A stretch of DNA of 64,000 bases from NCBI GenBank assembly GCA_014905825.1, contig JACGCN010000004.1, forward strand, positions 1,612,001 through 1,676,000. Direction: 5' to 3'. Positions 12,379 through 24,139 of the stretch are shown here, in pieces (the first letter of the stretch is position 1; each line of letters opens with the position of its first letter). The notes below the pieces were generated by a model, which worked only from the letters and a program-made list of their open reading frames with translations, did no database searches and was not told the DNA's origin. Position numbers and translations under genes: made by a program. This DNA is from Lyophyllum atratum (lineage: Eukaryota > Basidiomycota > Agaricomycetes > Agaricales > Lyophyllaceae).

Positions 12379-13414
12379 ACGTCCTAGCGGCCTCTTATCT
12401 TATGACTGTGCCACCACTGAATGACCATTACACGACACCACGGACAAGACCATTAATCGATCACCCCAACACCCCATCATTCTCCCTCTGCCGCCTTCAC
12501 CACATTGGTCAAGCATACCATGGCGACGTGGACCGCGATATCTGGGATTAAATCCTCCCGTCACCCCGCCAACATCACGAGCACCACCCTCATCCCCTCA
12601 AGCCATATCTTTTAGAGCATGACTCTTGCCTGTTATTCATATACAACACCTCTGCTTGCATATCCCGTCATGAACTGTTCCCTCCTATTTATTATTTTGA
12701 CTTTCGTATTGGCCTGTTGGACATACTTATGGTAGGATGCCTCCACATTGCCTTGTACCACACTGTTTCTGTTGTGGCGCTCTGCGATACCCACACTCGT
12801 TTGCCATTACCACCGCTTAGTTGTAAAAATATGTGTGCCAGTGTTACAATGTTCTTCGTTCCACAACTATGTTTGGAGTGCGCGACTACGAGTACTCTGG
12901 ATTGTTCTTATACTATGTGGATGCTGTACATATTCGCCGGCGGAGGTACCACTGGTTCGAGAGCTGGTTCTGTCACCTGTGCAAGCCGGGCCAGGAGTGA
13001 ATTTATTTGTTGTCGTCAGCCTTGCATAATTGCCTTTTTGAGCCACCTCACGCTATCATCGTCTCGTGCATGCGGGCTTGTCCTGCACCCGCATACTACT
13101 CCCAAGGTCGCCATGTTCAATGAAGGAGAGCGAAGCCAAATGAAAACCATACATGGAGTTTCCGGGCAACCGAAGAACAACAGAGACGCGTCTCAGTCTT
13201 CTCGCATGTGAGTTTTCGCCGCATCCTTGCTGCCGTGAAGATTCAATAGTTATCTTCGCGTCTCTTTCTAGATGGAAGAATGACAACGCTACACCGATAT
13301 CGACCCCAGTGAATCGTCCTGTGGTATGTGCAGATGGACTTGAAGACGGAGGCGTGACTTATAAAACCAATCTAGCGGCAGGAACAGCAGTATGGTTTAT
13401 TCGCTCAAGCCAAA
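12379..13414. other. intergenic region, no supported gene
   Basis: About 1 kb separating the SKN1-like and SUMO-protease genes, both on the plus strand. Pyrimidine-rich stretches after 12379 look like a 3' untranslated region. An open frame at 12717-13211 has no start context, domain or family resemblance and is treated as chance. The last few hundred bases should carry the promoter of the protease gene. Confidence 0.4.
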
Positions 13415-16400
13415 ATGGCCCCCAATCCAACTCCTCGGAGGGCAAATCAAACGGCAAGTCAAATACTAGCGAACGGAAATTCTTCCAGCAATGTACGCTC
13501 TCGGAATACAAACACAGCGATTCCGCCTCGAAAGAAACAGAAAACTAGGCATACGACGATCACTTCCTTTGGGCAGGAATACGTGCCAGGCCGAGGTGAG
13601 CATGACGCTTTCACATCAACGGCCACTTCTCGACGGGTTCTCGGCTTTGCATATGTAGGAACGCCTGGCGCCCGCAATTCACTGCCGCATGGTGCTAATG
13701 TCATTATTAATCTGGAGAGTGATAATGAAGATATGGGCATCCTTGTCGGTCCAAGCACTCCAGACCATCTTGACCTCTTCGACGAACCGCCCTCTGCAAA
13801 GGCAGTGAACAAGCGAAACGCCGCACCTCCGAGGTTCCGAGTGCCAGGTGCCATCGATGTGGACGGTGGGGATGATATTACCCATTACGATTCAAACGCG
13901 CCCTCGGGATCTCGTTCTATTCCTGACGGAGACGAGACCAGAGCTCTTGAAAGGCGATTAGCACACAATTTGGGGGATGAGTCGGACCCCATTCAAAACT
14001 CTTCCCCGCCCCCACTTGTAACGTCGAAGGGCCGCCAGGATGGAGTTAGGGAGAAGGTTCAGGCAATTGAGCAGAAAGTTCAGGCAGAGGATAAAGTGAA
14101 GCGTATTGACCTCAGATATCACCAGCAAAACCAACCTGTGAAGCCTTTAAAGAAGAGCATGAAGGCCAAGGTAGGAAGGTGATTCGTACGATTACAATTG
14201 GAACTGAGCCTGTTACAGAACCCCATGCAAAATCACCCCCCGGCTGGACTGCGCGATCCAGAGGCGACGCGCGCTACACCATTCGTCAAAGCGCCTTCTA
14301 CAGCGGACGCACAAAAGGCGAGGAGGCAGTTGCGGATTAAGGAGTGGATCCTGGGATCAGAGCGCCAGACCAATGAGGAAACGTACTTTGTATCATGGGT
14401 CCAAGAAAAGCTATCAATCGTGCGAGAGGGATGGACAACTCCACAGATGTGGCTCGAGGTTAGTGGAGAAGTCCAGTCTGTAGAGGTGCGTCGCTGGAAC
14501 TTTTACATCGTTGGAACTGTTTCGACATATTTCTTTCTTAATCGCAGTACACGGAGCGCGGTGACTTTATTGCCATGGGCTTGCGGACGTACCCCGGTAT
14601 GAAAAACGGGCCCAAACCACGAAATCGGGAGCGGTTCAAAATGGGTATGTGGTCAATCTGTTCCCAATCCTTGATAATATTTACCCGAGGCGCACAGGTG
14701 ACAAACATATTGGGAAAATTTGGATCTTATTTGACAGTGAACATGACTGGTCCAGCGGGAATTACGCCACCTTCATTACTTGGGTCAAGCGAAATGTGAA
14801 TGACACTGCGGTTCTTACGTGCATCTTCATATCTATTACGGTCGATTTCCTTGATCCTAATCATACCCGATATAGAAGTAACGCTGCACGATCTATGTGG
14901 GAAGGAGCACTCCGGATTTCGTCTCACGGCGACATGCAGCAACAACGCCAGAAGGGCTCCAAGATGCAGTCCGCCCATGAAGCAAATTCGCTGAAACGCC
15001 GCGCACCTGACGACCACGACGAGGACGAAGTCACGCCGCTTCCCGTTGACCAATTGTCAAGAGATCTTTCTACAAACCGCCGCGATCCATCAACATCATC
15101 CTCAGGTCCAGCTTCTCGGGCAATGTAATCAACCTCTATCATTTCGCGCAGCTAGCTTGCTAACGCATTCCTGTCTTCAGAGGCGTCGATGACCCAGAGA
15201 CAGCCATTCCGACTCGCCGTTCTGCTCGTCGTCATAGCTCTCCGAAACGGCGACGTTCTCCAACGCTTGATCCTGATGAAGTGTACGTATTCGCCGTATC
15301 GTATCGTCAGACCACTGCATGACCTCATTACGTCGTAGAATCCTTTGCTACCCCCAAGGAATACCTGGTGCCGTTAACATCACAAACAGTGATTTTAGGA
15401 GGCTGCAACCTGGGGAATTTTTGAACGATACTCTCATAGAGTTTGGGCTCAAGTAAGTGCACCCATGCGTCCGCGATGTCTTGTCCTCAGCATGTTTGTC
15501 ATCAGGCTATGGCTGAAAAGGCTAGAGGAGAGCAACCCGGAGCTGGCAAGCCAAGTTCATGTTTTCAGTTCTTTTTTCTACAAGAAGCTGAACAAGAGAA
15601 AGTATGTTGTTCGTGCATAATTGATGTTGCGCCTCTTACGAGACCCTGTAGTGCCGACGAAGGGTACGAAAGCGTACGCAAATGGACCACCAAACTCGAC
15701 ATATTTAGCAAGAAGTACATCATTATTCCCATCAACGAGAAGTGAAGTCTTTCCACGCCACGCTACGATTGGTATTCTGAACCGATTCATTCCAGCTTCC
15801 ATTGGTACCTTGTCATTATATACCAACCAGAGCACATCCTCATTCCCCCTCCTATCCTGGCGAGTCCGGCAACCAGGGGCAGGAAGAACGCATTCAATGC
15901 ACCCGAGCCTTCTGCTAAACCAGCATCTGTTGCATCCAATGCACCCTCAACTGCTCCTCGACCATCGACTACTAAACCACCATTGACCATCAAACCACCG
16001 TCTTCGGGTAAGCCACCCTCGTCAGCACCATCTTCTAAACAGCCGTCTACCCCTCCCGATGTGGTCGAACTTAGCCCATCTAGTGAGGCTGAAGTTGAAG
16101 AAGCAGTGACGAAAGATTTACTCAACTTTGAAGTTTCGTGTTCAATTACTGTGACAACTGAGTCTACAGCCCCGTCTCGTGCCAGCTCTGTGATGGAGGA
16201 AGATCCGCCGAAGGGCAAACAGGACAATATGGCAATCATTCCTGACTCCCCCTTAACCGACATGGAAATTGAGGAGGCCCCGTCAGCCGGCCCCTCCAGA
16301 GAACTCTCTATGACCGTCTCAGATTATGTACAGTCCGCTGCTCGGGTTGTCCCACCCGTACCCGATGTCGACATGGAGGACGTTCCTTCGGCCTCTACAT

Positions 16401-17334
16401 CCCAGCGAGGTCCAGATTCACTATTCGATGGCGATGGTGACGTCGAAGACGCTTCGCTATCCGCGATAATTCCGCCCGTGAATTTCTACGGGAAGCCGTC
16501 AAGGAAGGCCCAGGGGAAACAGAGGGCAATTCCCAACCAGGCGATTATCTACGAGGGCGACCACCTTGTAGACATGGAGGAGGACGATCTTCAAGAAGAC
16601 CACCCAACTTCCTCGCCTGATTCGGAAAACAAGTTCGTTATCGCCTTTGTTCTCATCTCATTCTAATGTCGTCTACAGGACCTACATCTTCACCTTCGAT
16701 TCCCTTGGTTCTAAGCATCCGCAAGCGATCAAACAGCTGTCTCGGTATCTAAAAAAGGAGGCTCATGATAAGCTTAAGAAGACAGAAACAAGTGATGCTC
16801 AAGGGAAACAAGCTCTGGTCAGTCATTTACGGCGCCTGTTGCGGCGTATATTAATGGGCTTATATAGGTTCCTGTCCAACCTAATTTTTGCGATTGCGGC
16901 CTGTATCTTCTGCACTTTGCTGAAACCTTCATGAGCGATCCCTTGCGATACTGTCAGATCATCAAGGTCTACATTGTTTTCTTATCATATATTTTATTGA
17001 CCTGACGCAGAACCCGTTTCAGGGACGGAGTAAAGGGACGACGAATACCACTCGGCAGGACGACTGGAAAGGTGAGATGACTGGGGACATGCGCGAACGA
17101 CTCGGTAGAGACATCGAACGATTAGCGGTTGATTGGAAGAAGGATCGTGCCGCGAGGGAAGAGGCCAAGCGGAAGGAGGCCCCTGAGGGTGCTGGGGCTA
17201 TCGAGGTCCTCGAGTCTTCAGATGACGAGGTCGACATTGTTGAGACGACACCAGCGGTATCGTCTGAGACGACGAAGAAGGGAGGGAAGGGGAAAGCTCC
17301 GACGAAGGGCAAGGCAATGCGACACCGAGGTTGA
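13415..17334 (+). CDS. ULP2: Ulp2/SENP6-7-type SUMO protease (C48 peptidase), split catalytic domain
   Basis: Nuclear cysteine protease that removes SUMO or trims SUMO chains. The N-terminal ~450 residues are disordered, with basic clusters that look like nuclear signals (PPRKKQKTRH; ARRHSSPKRRR), followed by the C48 domain. LQPGEFLNDTLIEFGLKLWL, VFSSFFYKKL and IFSKKYIIIPIN lead to the catalytic His in FHWYLVIIY. An insert of about 240 residues, Pro/Ser-rich then acidic, comes next. The catalytic Asp in YIFTFDSLG and the oxyanion Gln and catalytic Cys in VPVQPNFCDCGLYLLHFAETF follow. The His-insert-Asp order marks the Ulp2/SENP6-7 branch rather than Ulp1. The C-terminus has a long basic helix and an acidic VLESSDDEVDIVE stretch that could be SUMO-interacting. 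About ten short introns were needed, and each restores a family motif. Confidence 0.88.
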
Positions 17335-17761
17335 GTCTCAGCTCTTTTGTGGGTGGCGGTTTGCATCGTGACACTGCATCTTTCGTTTCTGCTCCATTTC
17401 CTCGTCCATTTACAATTATTATTCACATAAGTTTCATCTACACAACGAGCACACATAATTATACATTGTATATTTTGCACCAACCGTCATGTAATCGAAC
17501 TCCTCTGGCTTGTTGAACTTGCTTCCATACTTCTGTACAAATTCATCGACTACAAATATATGAATAGGGTCTGCGAAAGAACCTCAGAACACGGAGAACC
17601 TATCGCGATAGAGATACAGAACATCGAACTATACGAGAAAATAAAAGGTAGAAACGGGTGTAACGACGAAAGGAGTGTGCGGCGCCAGACGACCCAGGTG
17701 ACTATAATACACTTTGCCAATTCCATTTCAAAAAAACCTTGTTGTGAGCTGGAATCTAGAA
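17335..17761. other. convergent 3' intergenic region
   Basis: These 427 bp lie between the stop codons of two genes transcribed towards each other (SUMO protease on plus, membrane protein on minus). It is AT-rich and should contain both 3' ends. No gene or repeat recognised. Confidence 0.45.
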
Positions 17762-19493
17762 TCACCGCGCAATTCCATAGTAGTCTCCCATACTGTCTTT
17801 TGTGCTCCTATTGCTGGACCGTAGAGCAGCCTGTGCCATTTCACTGACATCTGAACCTCTGGAGCGATTGATGCGCTGACCATTACGTGGCGACGATGGG
17901 AGACCGATCACGGCGCTGGGTAGTGGTCTAATGGGTGAGTCCAAAGAGGTTTGGCGGTACGATTTGCGCGGGCTTCCAGGTCGTTTGGTCACATTGTCGG
18001 CAAATGGATCAACAACTGACCTCAACGACAGTGCGCTAGCCATGGAAGTAGGGCCAACGGGTATATCAGACGGGTCGCGGAGGTGCCCGCGCGATGGGTA
18101 TGGTCCGGACACCTCCAGTCGAGGGCCAGAGACGAGAGGCCGAGGCTCAAGGAAATGGAGTGTGGGGCCGAGAGGCGCAGGTTCTGCGGTTTGTCTGCTG
18201 CTTCGGTTAGATTGGACGGTGGCCAAGTTAAGGATTCCTTCGATGTCCAGGGAATTCAGCGAGAGATGATCGTCCCGGATGCTATATAAGTTACTCGGGG
18301 CTCTGCTAGGGACACGCTGATCTTCTGGAGTGGGTTGAGCCCAAGAGGCCATACTCTGCCTTGGATAGAATGCTGAGGTGGGCGATAGGAATTTGTCGGC
18401 CGTGTACGGTGGATCTTTCACGAAACCGGGGGACGTATCCTTTTCGCTGATTGTAGGGGAACTGGGCACAGGTGAACGGCGGGGACCTGTAAGATTTGGG
18501 GATGGTCCTTGTTCCAAAATAGAAGGGTTGGAATGAATACTTTCTTGTTGCTTGCGCCGCCGTTCTCGAAGGACGAAGAACAGCATGAGGAAGAAAATTA
18601 GGACAATCACACCTCCACCAACAGAGGCTCCAATGATGACAGGTCTGAAGCAACTATTTAGATCTTTCCTGAGCAGCATTAATCCCATAAGCTTACTTCG
18701 AGATTCCAAAGGAAGGACTCGATTTCTGGACTTCATGCTTGTCATCTTGCTTCAGCTCCAAACAAGCTTTCGAGCTGGATGTGTCCCCGCTAACTAGTAT
18801 ATGCTCAAGATGTGATCGCGAAGGCTTGAAAACAAAGGACATACCAGTAATAAGCGCAGTGGACTGTCGGTGGTCAAAACCGTCATCGAAAACCAGTACA
18901 ACCTCCTTGTTTCGGTCGAAACTCATGAGATAGGTAGCAATCCCTGTCGCAGTATCATCCGCTGTTGAATTCAGAAGGCGAGATGGTCCCTTCGGGCTGT
19001 ATAACCGGACTGATGGTGCCCGATAGATAACGTTACGGTCATATGTCAAGCTGAACTGCTCGCATTGCGAAAATGTGCTGTCATTCACGGTCAAGTGGGT
19101 GTTATTCGCAGAGCCGTTAGATGCTGGAAGACATGTCGTATTGCCGGTCGAAGATGGGAGGACTCGGATGATATCAGAAACCTTCGCGACGTTTTCCCCT
19201 GTCGCATCTTCGAGTGATGCAAGAAAGTTGGTCCCAGCTGCAAAGGGGAAAAAGGTCACATAAACCCCTGAGGTGTTGGCGGCCGCATTCGGGATGGGAA
19301 TAGAGATTGGAGTGGAATTAAATGGAACCAACGTCAACCGCATCGGAACGGCCTTGGTGGAATTTCCGACAAATGTGATGGACACCGGCTCGCACTGTTT
19401 GACCTCGGACAACTCGAACTTGAAATCGAGTGAAAGGACGACCTGCGGTCCAAAGGCCAGGACGCCGAGCAACAGAACGGCGAGAAAAAACAT
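17762..19493 (-). CDS. single-pass membrane protein with secreted-type N-terminal domain
   Basis: Starts with a clear signal peptide (MFFLAVLLLGVLAFGPQVVLS), then about 230 extracellular residues rich in N-x-S/T glycosylation sites (NST, NTS, NTT, NNT) with the repeated pattern QCEPVSITF...QCEQFSLTY, suggesting two related Ig-like or cohesin-like beta domains. A membrane helix follows (VIIGASVGGGVIVLIFFLMLFFVL) and then a basic stop-transfer (RERRRKQQ) and a ~300-residue Ser/Pro-rich cytosolic tail. Two introns, near 18797-18845 and 18647-18698, join the halves in frame. This layout (signal peptide, QCE-type domain, one helix, disordered tail) recurs in basidiomycete surface proteins of unknown role and recalls yeast wall-stress sensors, but I see no WSC domain. 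Function is not assigned. It converges with the SUMO protease and diverges from BCKDH. Confidence 0.75.
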
Positions 19494-19918
19494 GGTCTAT
19501 GAAACGAAGGGAAAATAAAATACAGACCGGCCGCTGTGGGTTGCGGGCTAGCCACAGAGAGAGAAAGGGAACAAAGAAGAGAACAGAAGTCGAACAGAAG
19601 AGCTCCAAGGAAAAAGCACACGGTGTTTATAAGATCTGTTACCAAGAGAGCCCTGACCATGATGTCGCATTTAATTTTCCTTTGGCCACAACCGGCGACT
19701 TCTGGATGATTGGTGGGCAATCAGAGAGACTTCGAATTCTCGTGAACAAACCGGCTTGACAAGGCAGAATCAATCGCAATCATGAGTCGCACACGTACGG
19801 CATCGAAAGGACGGACCGGGGTGGTTCCCATTTACCCACGACTTTAAGTTCCGCGCCGCGTACGCGATCGGTCCAGAGTCGCGTCCACACGTGACCCATA
19901 CTCCCCTTGCTCTTGACC
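19494..19918. promoter_or_regulatory. divergent intergenic region (membrane protein and BCKDH E1-alpha)
   Basis: These 425 bp separate two genes that start away from each other. Both promoters must lie here. A GC-rich stretch with several CG pairs sits around 19850-19895, close to the BCKDH start. No specific binding site can be named with confidence. Confidence 0.45.
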
Positions 19919-21701
19919 ATGATCCGGCTCCCCTCAATTTCTCGTGGAATCTCTCGCAAATGGGCTACTAGAGGACTTGCCAGTGCTGCAGGGAACCTAC
20001 CCAACTCGAAGTCACCGATTGTGGCCAAACTGAAGTTCTTTAATTCCGTCACAGGAAGCGATGAGCTCATCCCCACATTTCGCGTGCTGGATGGTGTTGG
20101 GAGGCCTATAGACGGTGCTGAAGTTCCGGAGGTTATACATTTTCTCAAAGAAGTCTGGGTTTTTCTAAATGTTTCCTACAGATCGACGAGAAGCTTGCCC
20201 ATAAGCTGTACGAGAATATGCAACTGTTACCAACCTTGGATAACGTTCTGTACAACGTCCAGCGTCAGGGCAAGATATCTTTCTATGTGAGTGTTATTTA
20301 TGTCGTAGCAGTCCTATCAGAAGCTGATTTCTAGGGTAGATGACTTCGGTATGTAACAGGAGGTCTATCATTCACTCCGCTTGACGCATCTCTTATTTCT
20401 AGCATGGAGAGGAAGCAACAATTATTGGTTCAGCGGCTGGTCTCGCCGTCGATGACGAGTAAGTGGCATATTCTACTCAACAACTTTACAGAATAATAAC
20501 AATTGCACAGGGTGTTAGGTCAGTTAAACAAACGAGAATCCTTATGCAGCAACTTACCTATATCCAAAGGTCAATATCGAGAGATGGGAGTTCTCCTGTG
20601 GCGAGGCTTCGGTCTTGACAACGTTATGTCTCAGTGTTTCGGCAATGAAAACGACACTTCAGGAAAGGGTAGACAGATGCCCGTCGTAAGTGATATGCTT
20701 ACTCGTCGAATATACATTAACATAGTCATCAGCACTTTGGTTCCACTGAGCACCACTTTCACACTATATCTTCGCCTCTTGCTACGCAGATACCTCAGGC
20801 TGCTGGCGTTGGGTACTCACTTCGGCGAACACCTGATCGAAGCTCGCGCTCTATCGCCGCATGCTACTTCGGAGAGGGTGCTGCATCTGAAGGAGGTTGG
20901 CCTGTTCCCCTTAATCCATAGCACCACAGTATTGACGGTCAACCTAGACTTCCACGCTGGGCTCCTCCTCGCATCCACCATCCCCTCTCCCACTTTGTTC
21001 ATAGCGAGGAACAACGGGTTCGCTATCAGCACACCCAGCACTGAACAATTTTATGGAGATGGAATTGCAAGCCGTGGCCCAGGTTACGGTATAGACACAG
21101 TTAGAGTAGACGGTAATGATGTCCTTGCTGTTCTTGGCGCAGTCCGAGAAGCAAGGCGAAGATGCTTGAAACAGGGCCGTGCTGTTTTGATAGAGGCTAT
21201 GAGCTACCGGTTAGCTACGTCTCGCTTTTCTACAGGGTCGAATTTACTGACAAGCTGTTGTTTACAGTGTTGGCCACCACTCGACCTCTGATGATTCTTT
21301 CGCGTACCGCGCACGTTCCGAAGTAGAGGATCGCAAGCGAATAGACAATCCCGTCACGCGATTCCGCTTGTTCATGGAATCCCAGGGATGGTGGAACAAT
21401 GAGGCTGAAGAGGAACTTAAAGCCCGACTCAAGGCTGATGTCATGAAAGCCTTCAAGAAGGCGGAGTCTCTGAAGAGATGTGAACTAGGCGAGCTGTTCA
21501 CGGATGTATATGGCGGCGAAGAGCCGTGGAACATTGTAGGTCTTATTCTCTCGGTACCATCTCAGATTCTAACTATGAATACAGAAAGAGCAGCGTGAAG
21601 AGCTTACGGGTCTGCTCAGGAAGTATGGGGAGGTTTGGGAGCCATGGCGAACCGAGCTGGCTAAGTTCAAGAATAATGGACAGGACCTTCTCAAGCGGTA
21701 A
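19919..21701 (+). CDS. BCKDHA: branched-chain 2-oxoacid dehydrogenase E1 subunit alpha
   Basis: Mitochondrial ThDP-dependent E1-alpha of the BCKDH complex, which oxidatively decarboxylates the oxoacids of leucine, isoleucine and valine. ATG 19919 starts an Arg/Ser-rich, acid-free presequence ([19 protein letters not shown]), as expected for import. Conserved blocks: [72 protein letters not shown], the ThDP/Mg motif [36 protein letters not shown] and the kinase-regulated phosphorylation loop [16 protein letters not shown]. Two microexons are required to restore the family sequence: 20340-20348 (9 nt, coding MTS) and 20511-20518 (8 nt, completing E-V-L-G). Other exons include 19919-20131, 20182-20286 and 20403-20458. 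The E1-beta partner is not in the window. Confidence 0.93.
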
Positions 21702-22138
21702 TGTCGGAATCACCTAAAGAGGATATCTAGTGAATTAAATGGAACTGTATTCGCCATCCGGATCGACGTTGTATCCACGGGCCACCCGAACTGTAATTAT
21801 GTTTCCGTGTGTATGGCCCGGTAAACATGAAGAAGGAACCTGCAGAACACATATCGTTGCGTGGTAACGGCCACAAACTGAACTGCCTTCTTAAGGCCGC
21901 AGACAACGAAGAACGCCAGCTTATTGTTATCAAGTCATGCACCATGACATGGGACCATCCCAGCAGCGAAAGGCATCTCGGCAATGAAGTTGCCCGAGGA
22001 CACCTGCTCACCCCCTTGTGAATTTGGAACATACACAAAGATTTCCAGTCCTAGAACCTCTACATCCCCGGGTGCATCGTACAACATTGTAATACACTAA
22101 TAAATACATACCGAAGCCAGGTCATTTGTGCATGGACA
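21702..22138. other. convergent 3' intergenic region
   Basis: These 437 bp lie between the BCKDH stop (plus strand) and the ZIP transporter stop (minus strand). Short overlapping open frames on both strands (for example 21809-22021) show no family resemblance. Taken as 3' untranslated sequence. Confidence 0.4.
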
Positions 22139-23341
22139 TCAGTGTCCATGCCCGAGAACGGCGCTCAGGAAGAACGGGACGAACATCCCAACTGTGATGT
22201 AGAATACGCGTGTTGCTGAGCGCATGTCCCCAGGAGAAGGACTCCCTGAATGCCCTGAAACCGGTTGCAACACCGTGGCAACGTATAAGAAAGTGCCGCC
22301 CTGTGAGATAGGGTCAGTTATCGTCATCGGGATAACATATGGGCTAAACTGTCAGTCGACGAGCACTCACGGATACGAGGAGCGCCACTCCTGTCCAACC
22401 GCCATCACCGTTACCAAGGAAAGAGAATAGGAGGTAAGAGGTGATGGCGCTAATTGGAGTCGAGGAGGCAAAAACTACAAGGTGCCTTTTGCATTTCGCG
22501 CGTGGTAGAGAGGTTGCAAGGAGGGAAGTGGTAAGGGCCAATGACGTTGGAGCTGAGTAAAATGGTCAAGGAAGCAAAAAGGAGAAGTAGTTGAAAGACG
22601 GAACCTTTATGGATAATCAATGCCAGGAACACGATCCACGAAAGACTTGACGATCCGCCGGACTCGCTTTTGGCCAAAGACGAGGCACCCAGTGCAAGTC
22701 CATCCGCGAGCCCATGTACGACTAAACCGAATGTAAGGGGGAATGCGCGGCTGGTGGCGTCTACTGTCTCATTCGAGGGCATAGCCAGGGGTACGGGCGT
22801 CTCGGGCTGCATATACCCTGCATGGTCTATTCCTTCTTCGCGTTCCAGATCACCCAATTCAGCATCGAATTCCACGTCCATAGGTTTTTTGTTCGAGTCG
22901 CTCTTGACGGTATGGAGGGAGAGGTTGTCGGTCTGGTGGTGGGAGTGCGAGTGTGCGTGCGGGGAAACGAGTTGTTCGATTATGAGCATGAAGGTGAATC
23001 CGAATAGCAGCGATAGAGCGATGGTTGTTGTTGGTACATGGGTCTTGTCTGCTTCCACCGCAGTTTCTATTCCTCTATTGATGGTTGAGGTATGTTCGAC
23101 TGAAGCTTTCGGAGACACACCTACTCGGGAATTATGACTCCAAGAGCTGCGCCCAGGAGGAGTCCGGTTCCAAAAGCCGAAAGACGGTCAAGATGACTTT
23201 CTATTACATTCCTGTGAGGTCAACTTCCCTCTGCGAGGTAGGCACGGACATACTTGAGAAGACAAAGGAAAGTGGAAGGATGCCGCAACCGAACGAAGAT
23301 AGACCTAACACAAGAGACATCAAAGCGAGTAGGACAAGCAT
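22139..23341 (-). CDS. ZIP family metal transporter, SLC39A9-like
   Basis: Membrane transporter expected to move zinc or manganese into the cytosol, probably from Golgi or secretory compartments as in the SLC39A9/ZIP9 branch. ATG 23341 gives a first membrane helix (MLVLLALMSLVLGLSSFGCG), then FSKSHLDRLSAFGTGLLLGAALGVIIPEGIE, the typical start of ZIP9-like proteins, formed across two introns. Further helices: TTTIALSLLFGFTFMLIIEQL; a His-rich cytosolic loop (HAHSHSHH) typical of ZIP proteins; TFGLVVHGLADGLALGAS, the metal-binding helix IV with H-x3-D; and SWIVFLALIIHKAP with its conserved His. The end, GGTFLYVATVLQPV...FFLSAVLGHGH, matches the usual C-terminal helix and His. The spliced length is about 320-330 residues, close to the family norm. 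It converges with BCKDH. Confidence 0.88.
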
Positions 23342-23758
23342 TTTTGCAAGCCACTCCTATGGAGAATCTAGGCGATCTGTGAGTTGCAGTTGAAGGCAGC
23401 AAGACTCATGAACACGTCGGGGTCCAGGTAACTTGGGCGCCGTTGTCGTCGACGTAATGATCACGAGCGCACGTGATGCAGCGCGATGTGGCGTTGCTTG
23501 GTTCTGCGTGGCGCGAAAGGCATTTTGTAGGGCGTCTTAGAGGCTTATCTGGATAGACCTGTGTTTAACTGCTAGAAATACGTGCACGGAAGTAGTACGA
23601 AAGAGTCGTTCCTCGATTTGAATTCTCAGGCTTGGATCAGACAGTCAAGTGCGTTATTCTCTCCAAACGGCCTGATTCATTAAAACTTAAAAGAGCATAG
23701 TATTCTACTGGTATACAATTTCTTCCACTCCACGCTCCCTTCAGACCACAGTATTACT
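23342..23758. other. intergenic region, no supported gene
   Basis: About 417 bp between the ZIP start and the stop of the small secreted protein, both on the minus strand. It should hold the ZIP promoter and the 3' untranslated region of the secreted peptide gene. No repeat or RNA gene recognised. Confidence 0.4.
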
Positions 23759-24139
23759 TCAGCAAGTAAGGTTGTTGCACTTGGCGCAGGAGTTCCTGAG
23801 GCCGTAGTCACAGGCGGTGCCACTCGTGCTACACTCGTAGACATGGCCCTTGACGCAGCTGGGGTTGATGGTGCTGGTGCCACAGAATTGACCTTGGACT
23901 TTGTTGCAAACGCATTCAGAAGGAACGCAAGCCTAATTTAGGATATTCAGCCAACAATTTTGGTAGTAGGAAAAGGGATAACATACACGTTTGGAGAAGT
24001 CAGAAGCAGAGACTTCGACAGCCTCAGGAGCAGCCATAACGAGGCCGGCGAAGACAACGAGGGAAGCGGCGACAATAGAGAAGAACTGAAAATGAGTCAG
24101 ATCTGAAGTGCGAAGCTAGCAGGCGATGCTCACCTTCAT
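23759..24139 (-). CDS. small secreted cysteine-rich protein with Kex2-type propeptide
   Basis: Three exons (24139-24134, 24085-23987, 23932-23759) encode 92 residues. Splice sites are clean: gtgagc/ttttcag and gtatgt/aaattag, both phase 0. The protein has a signal peptide (MKFFSIVAASLVVFAGLVMA), a short acidic propeptide and a dibasic SKR exactly at the second exon junction, a likely Kex2 site. The mature ~57 residues start ACVPSECVCNK and carry ten cysteines, including CGTS, SCVKGHVYEC and CAKCNNLTC. Ten cysteines in 57 residues imply a compact disulphide-knotted extracellular peptide; effector-like, antimicrobial and cell-wall roles are all possible and none can be chosen from sequence. The first coding exon is only ATG AAG, so simple gene callers would miss this gene. 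I recognise no named family. Confidence 0.78.

Noticed and set aside
12717..13211. Open frame of 164 codons on the plus strand
   Set aside because: No start context, no splice support, and Cys/Thr-rich composition without any family resemblance.
15621..15986. Alternative plus-strand frame through the SUMO protease region as a separate gene
   Set aside because: Splicing the short introns here restores the His-box region of the C48 domain in another frame, so this frame is a shadow.
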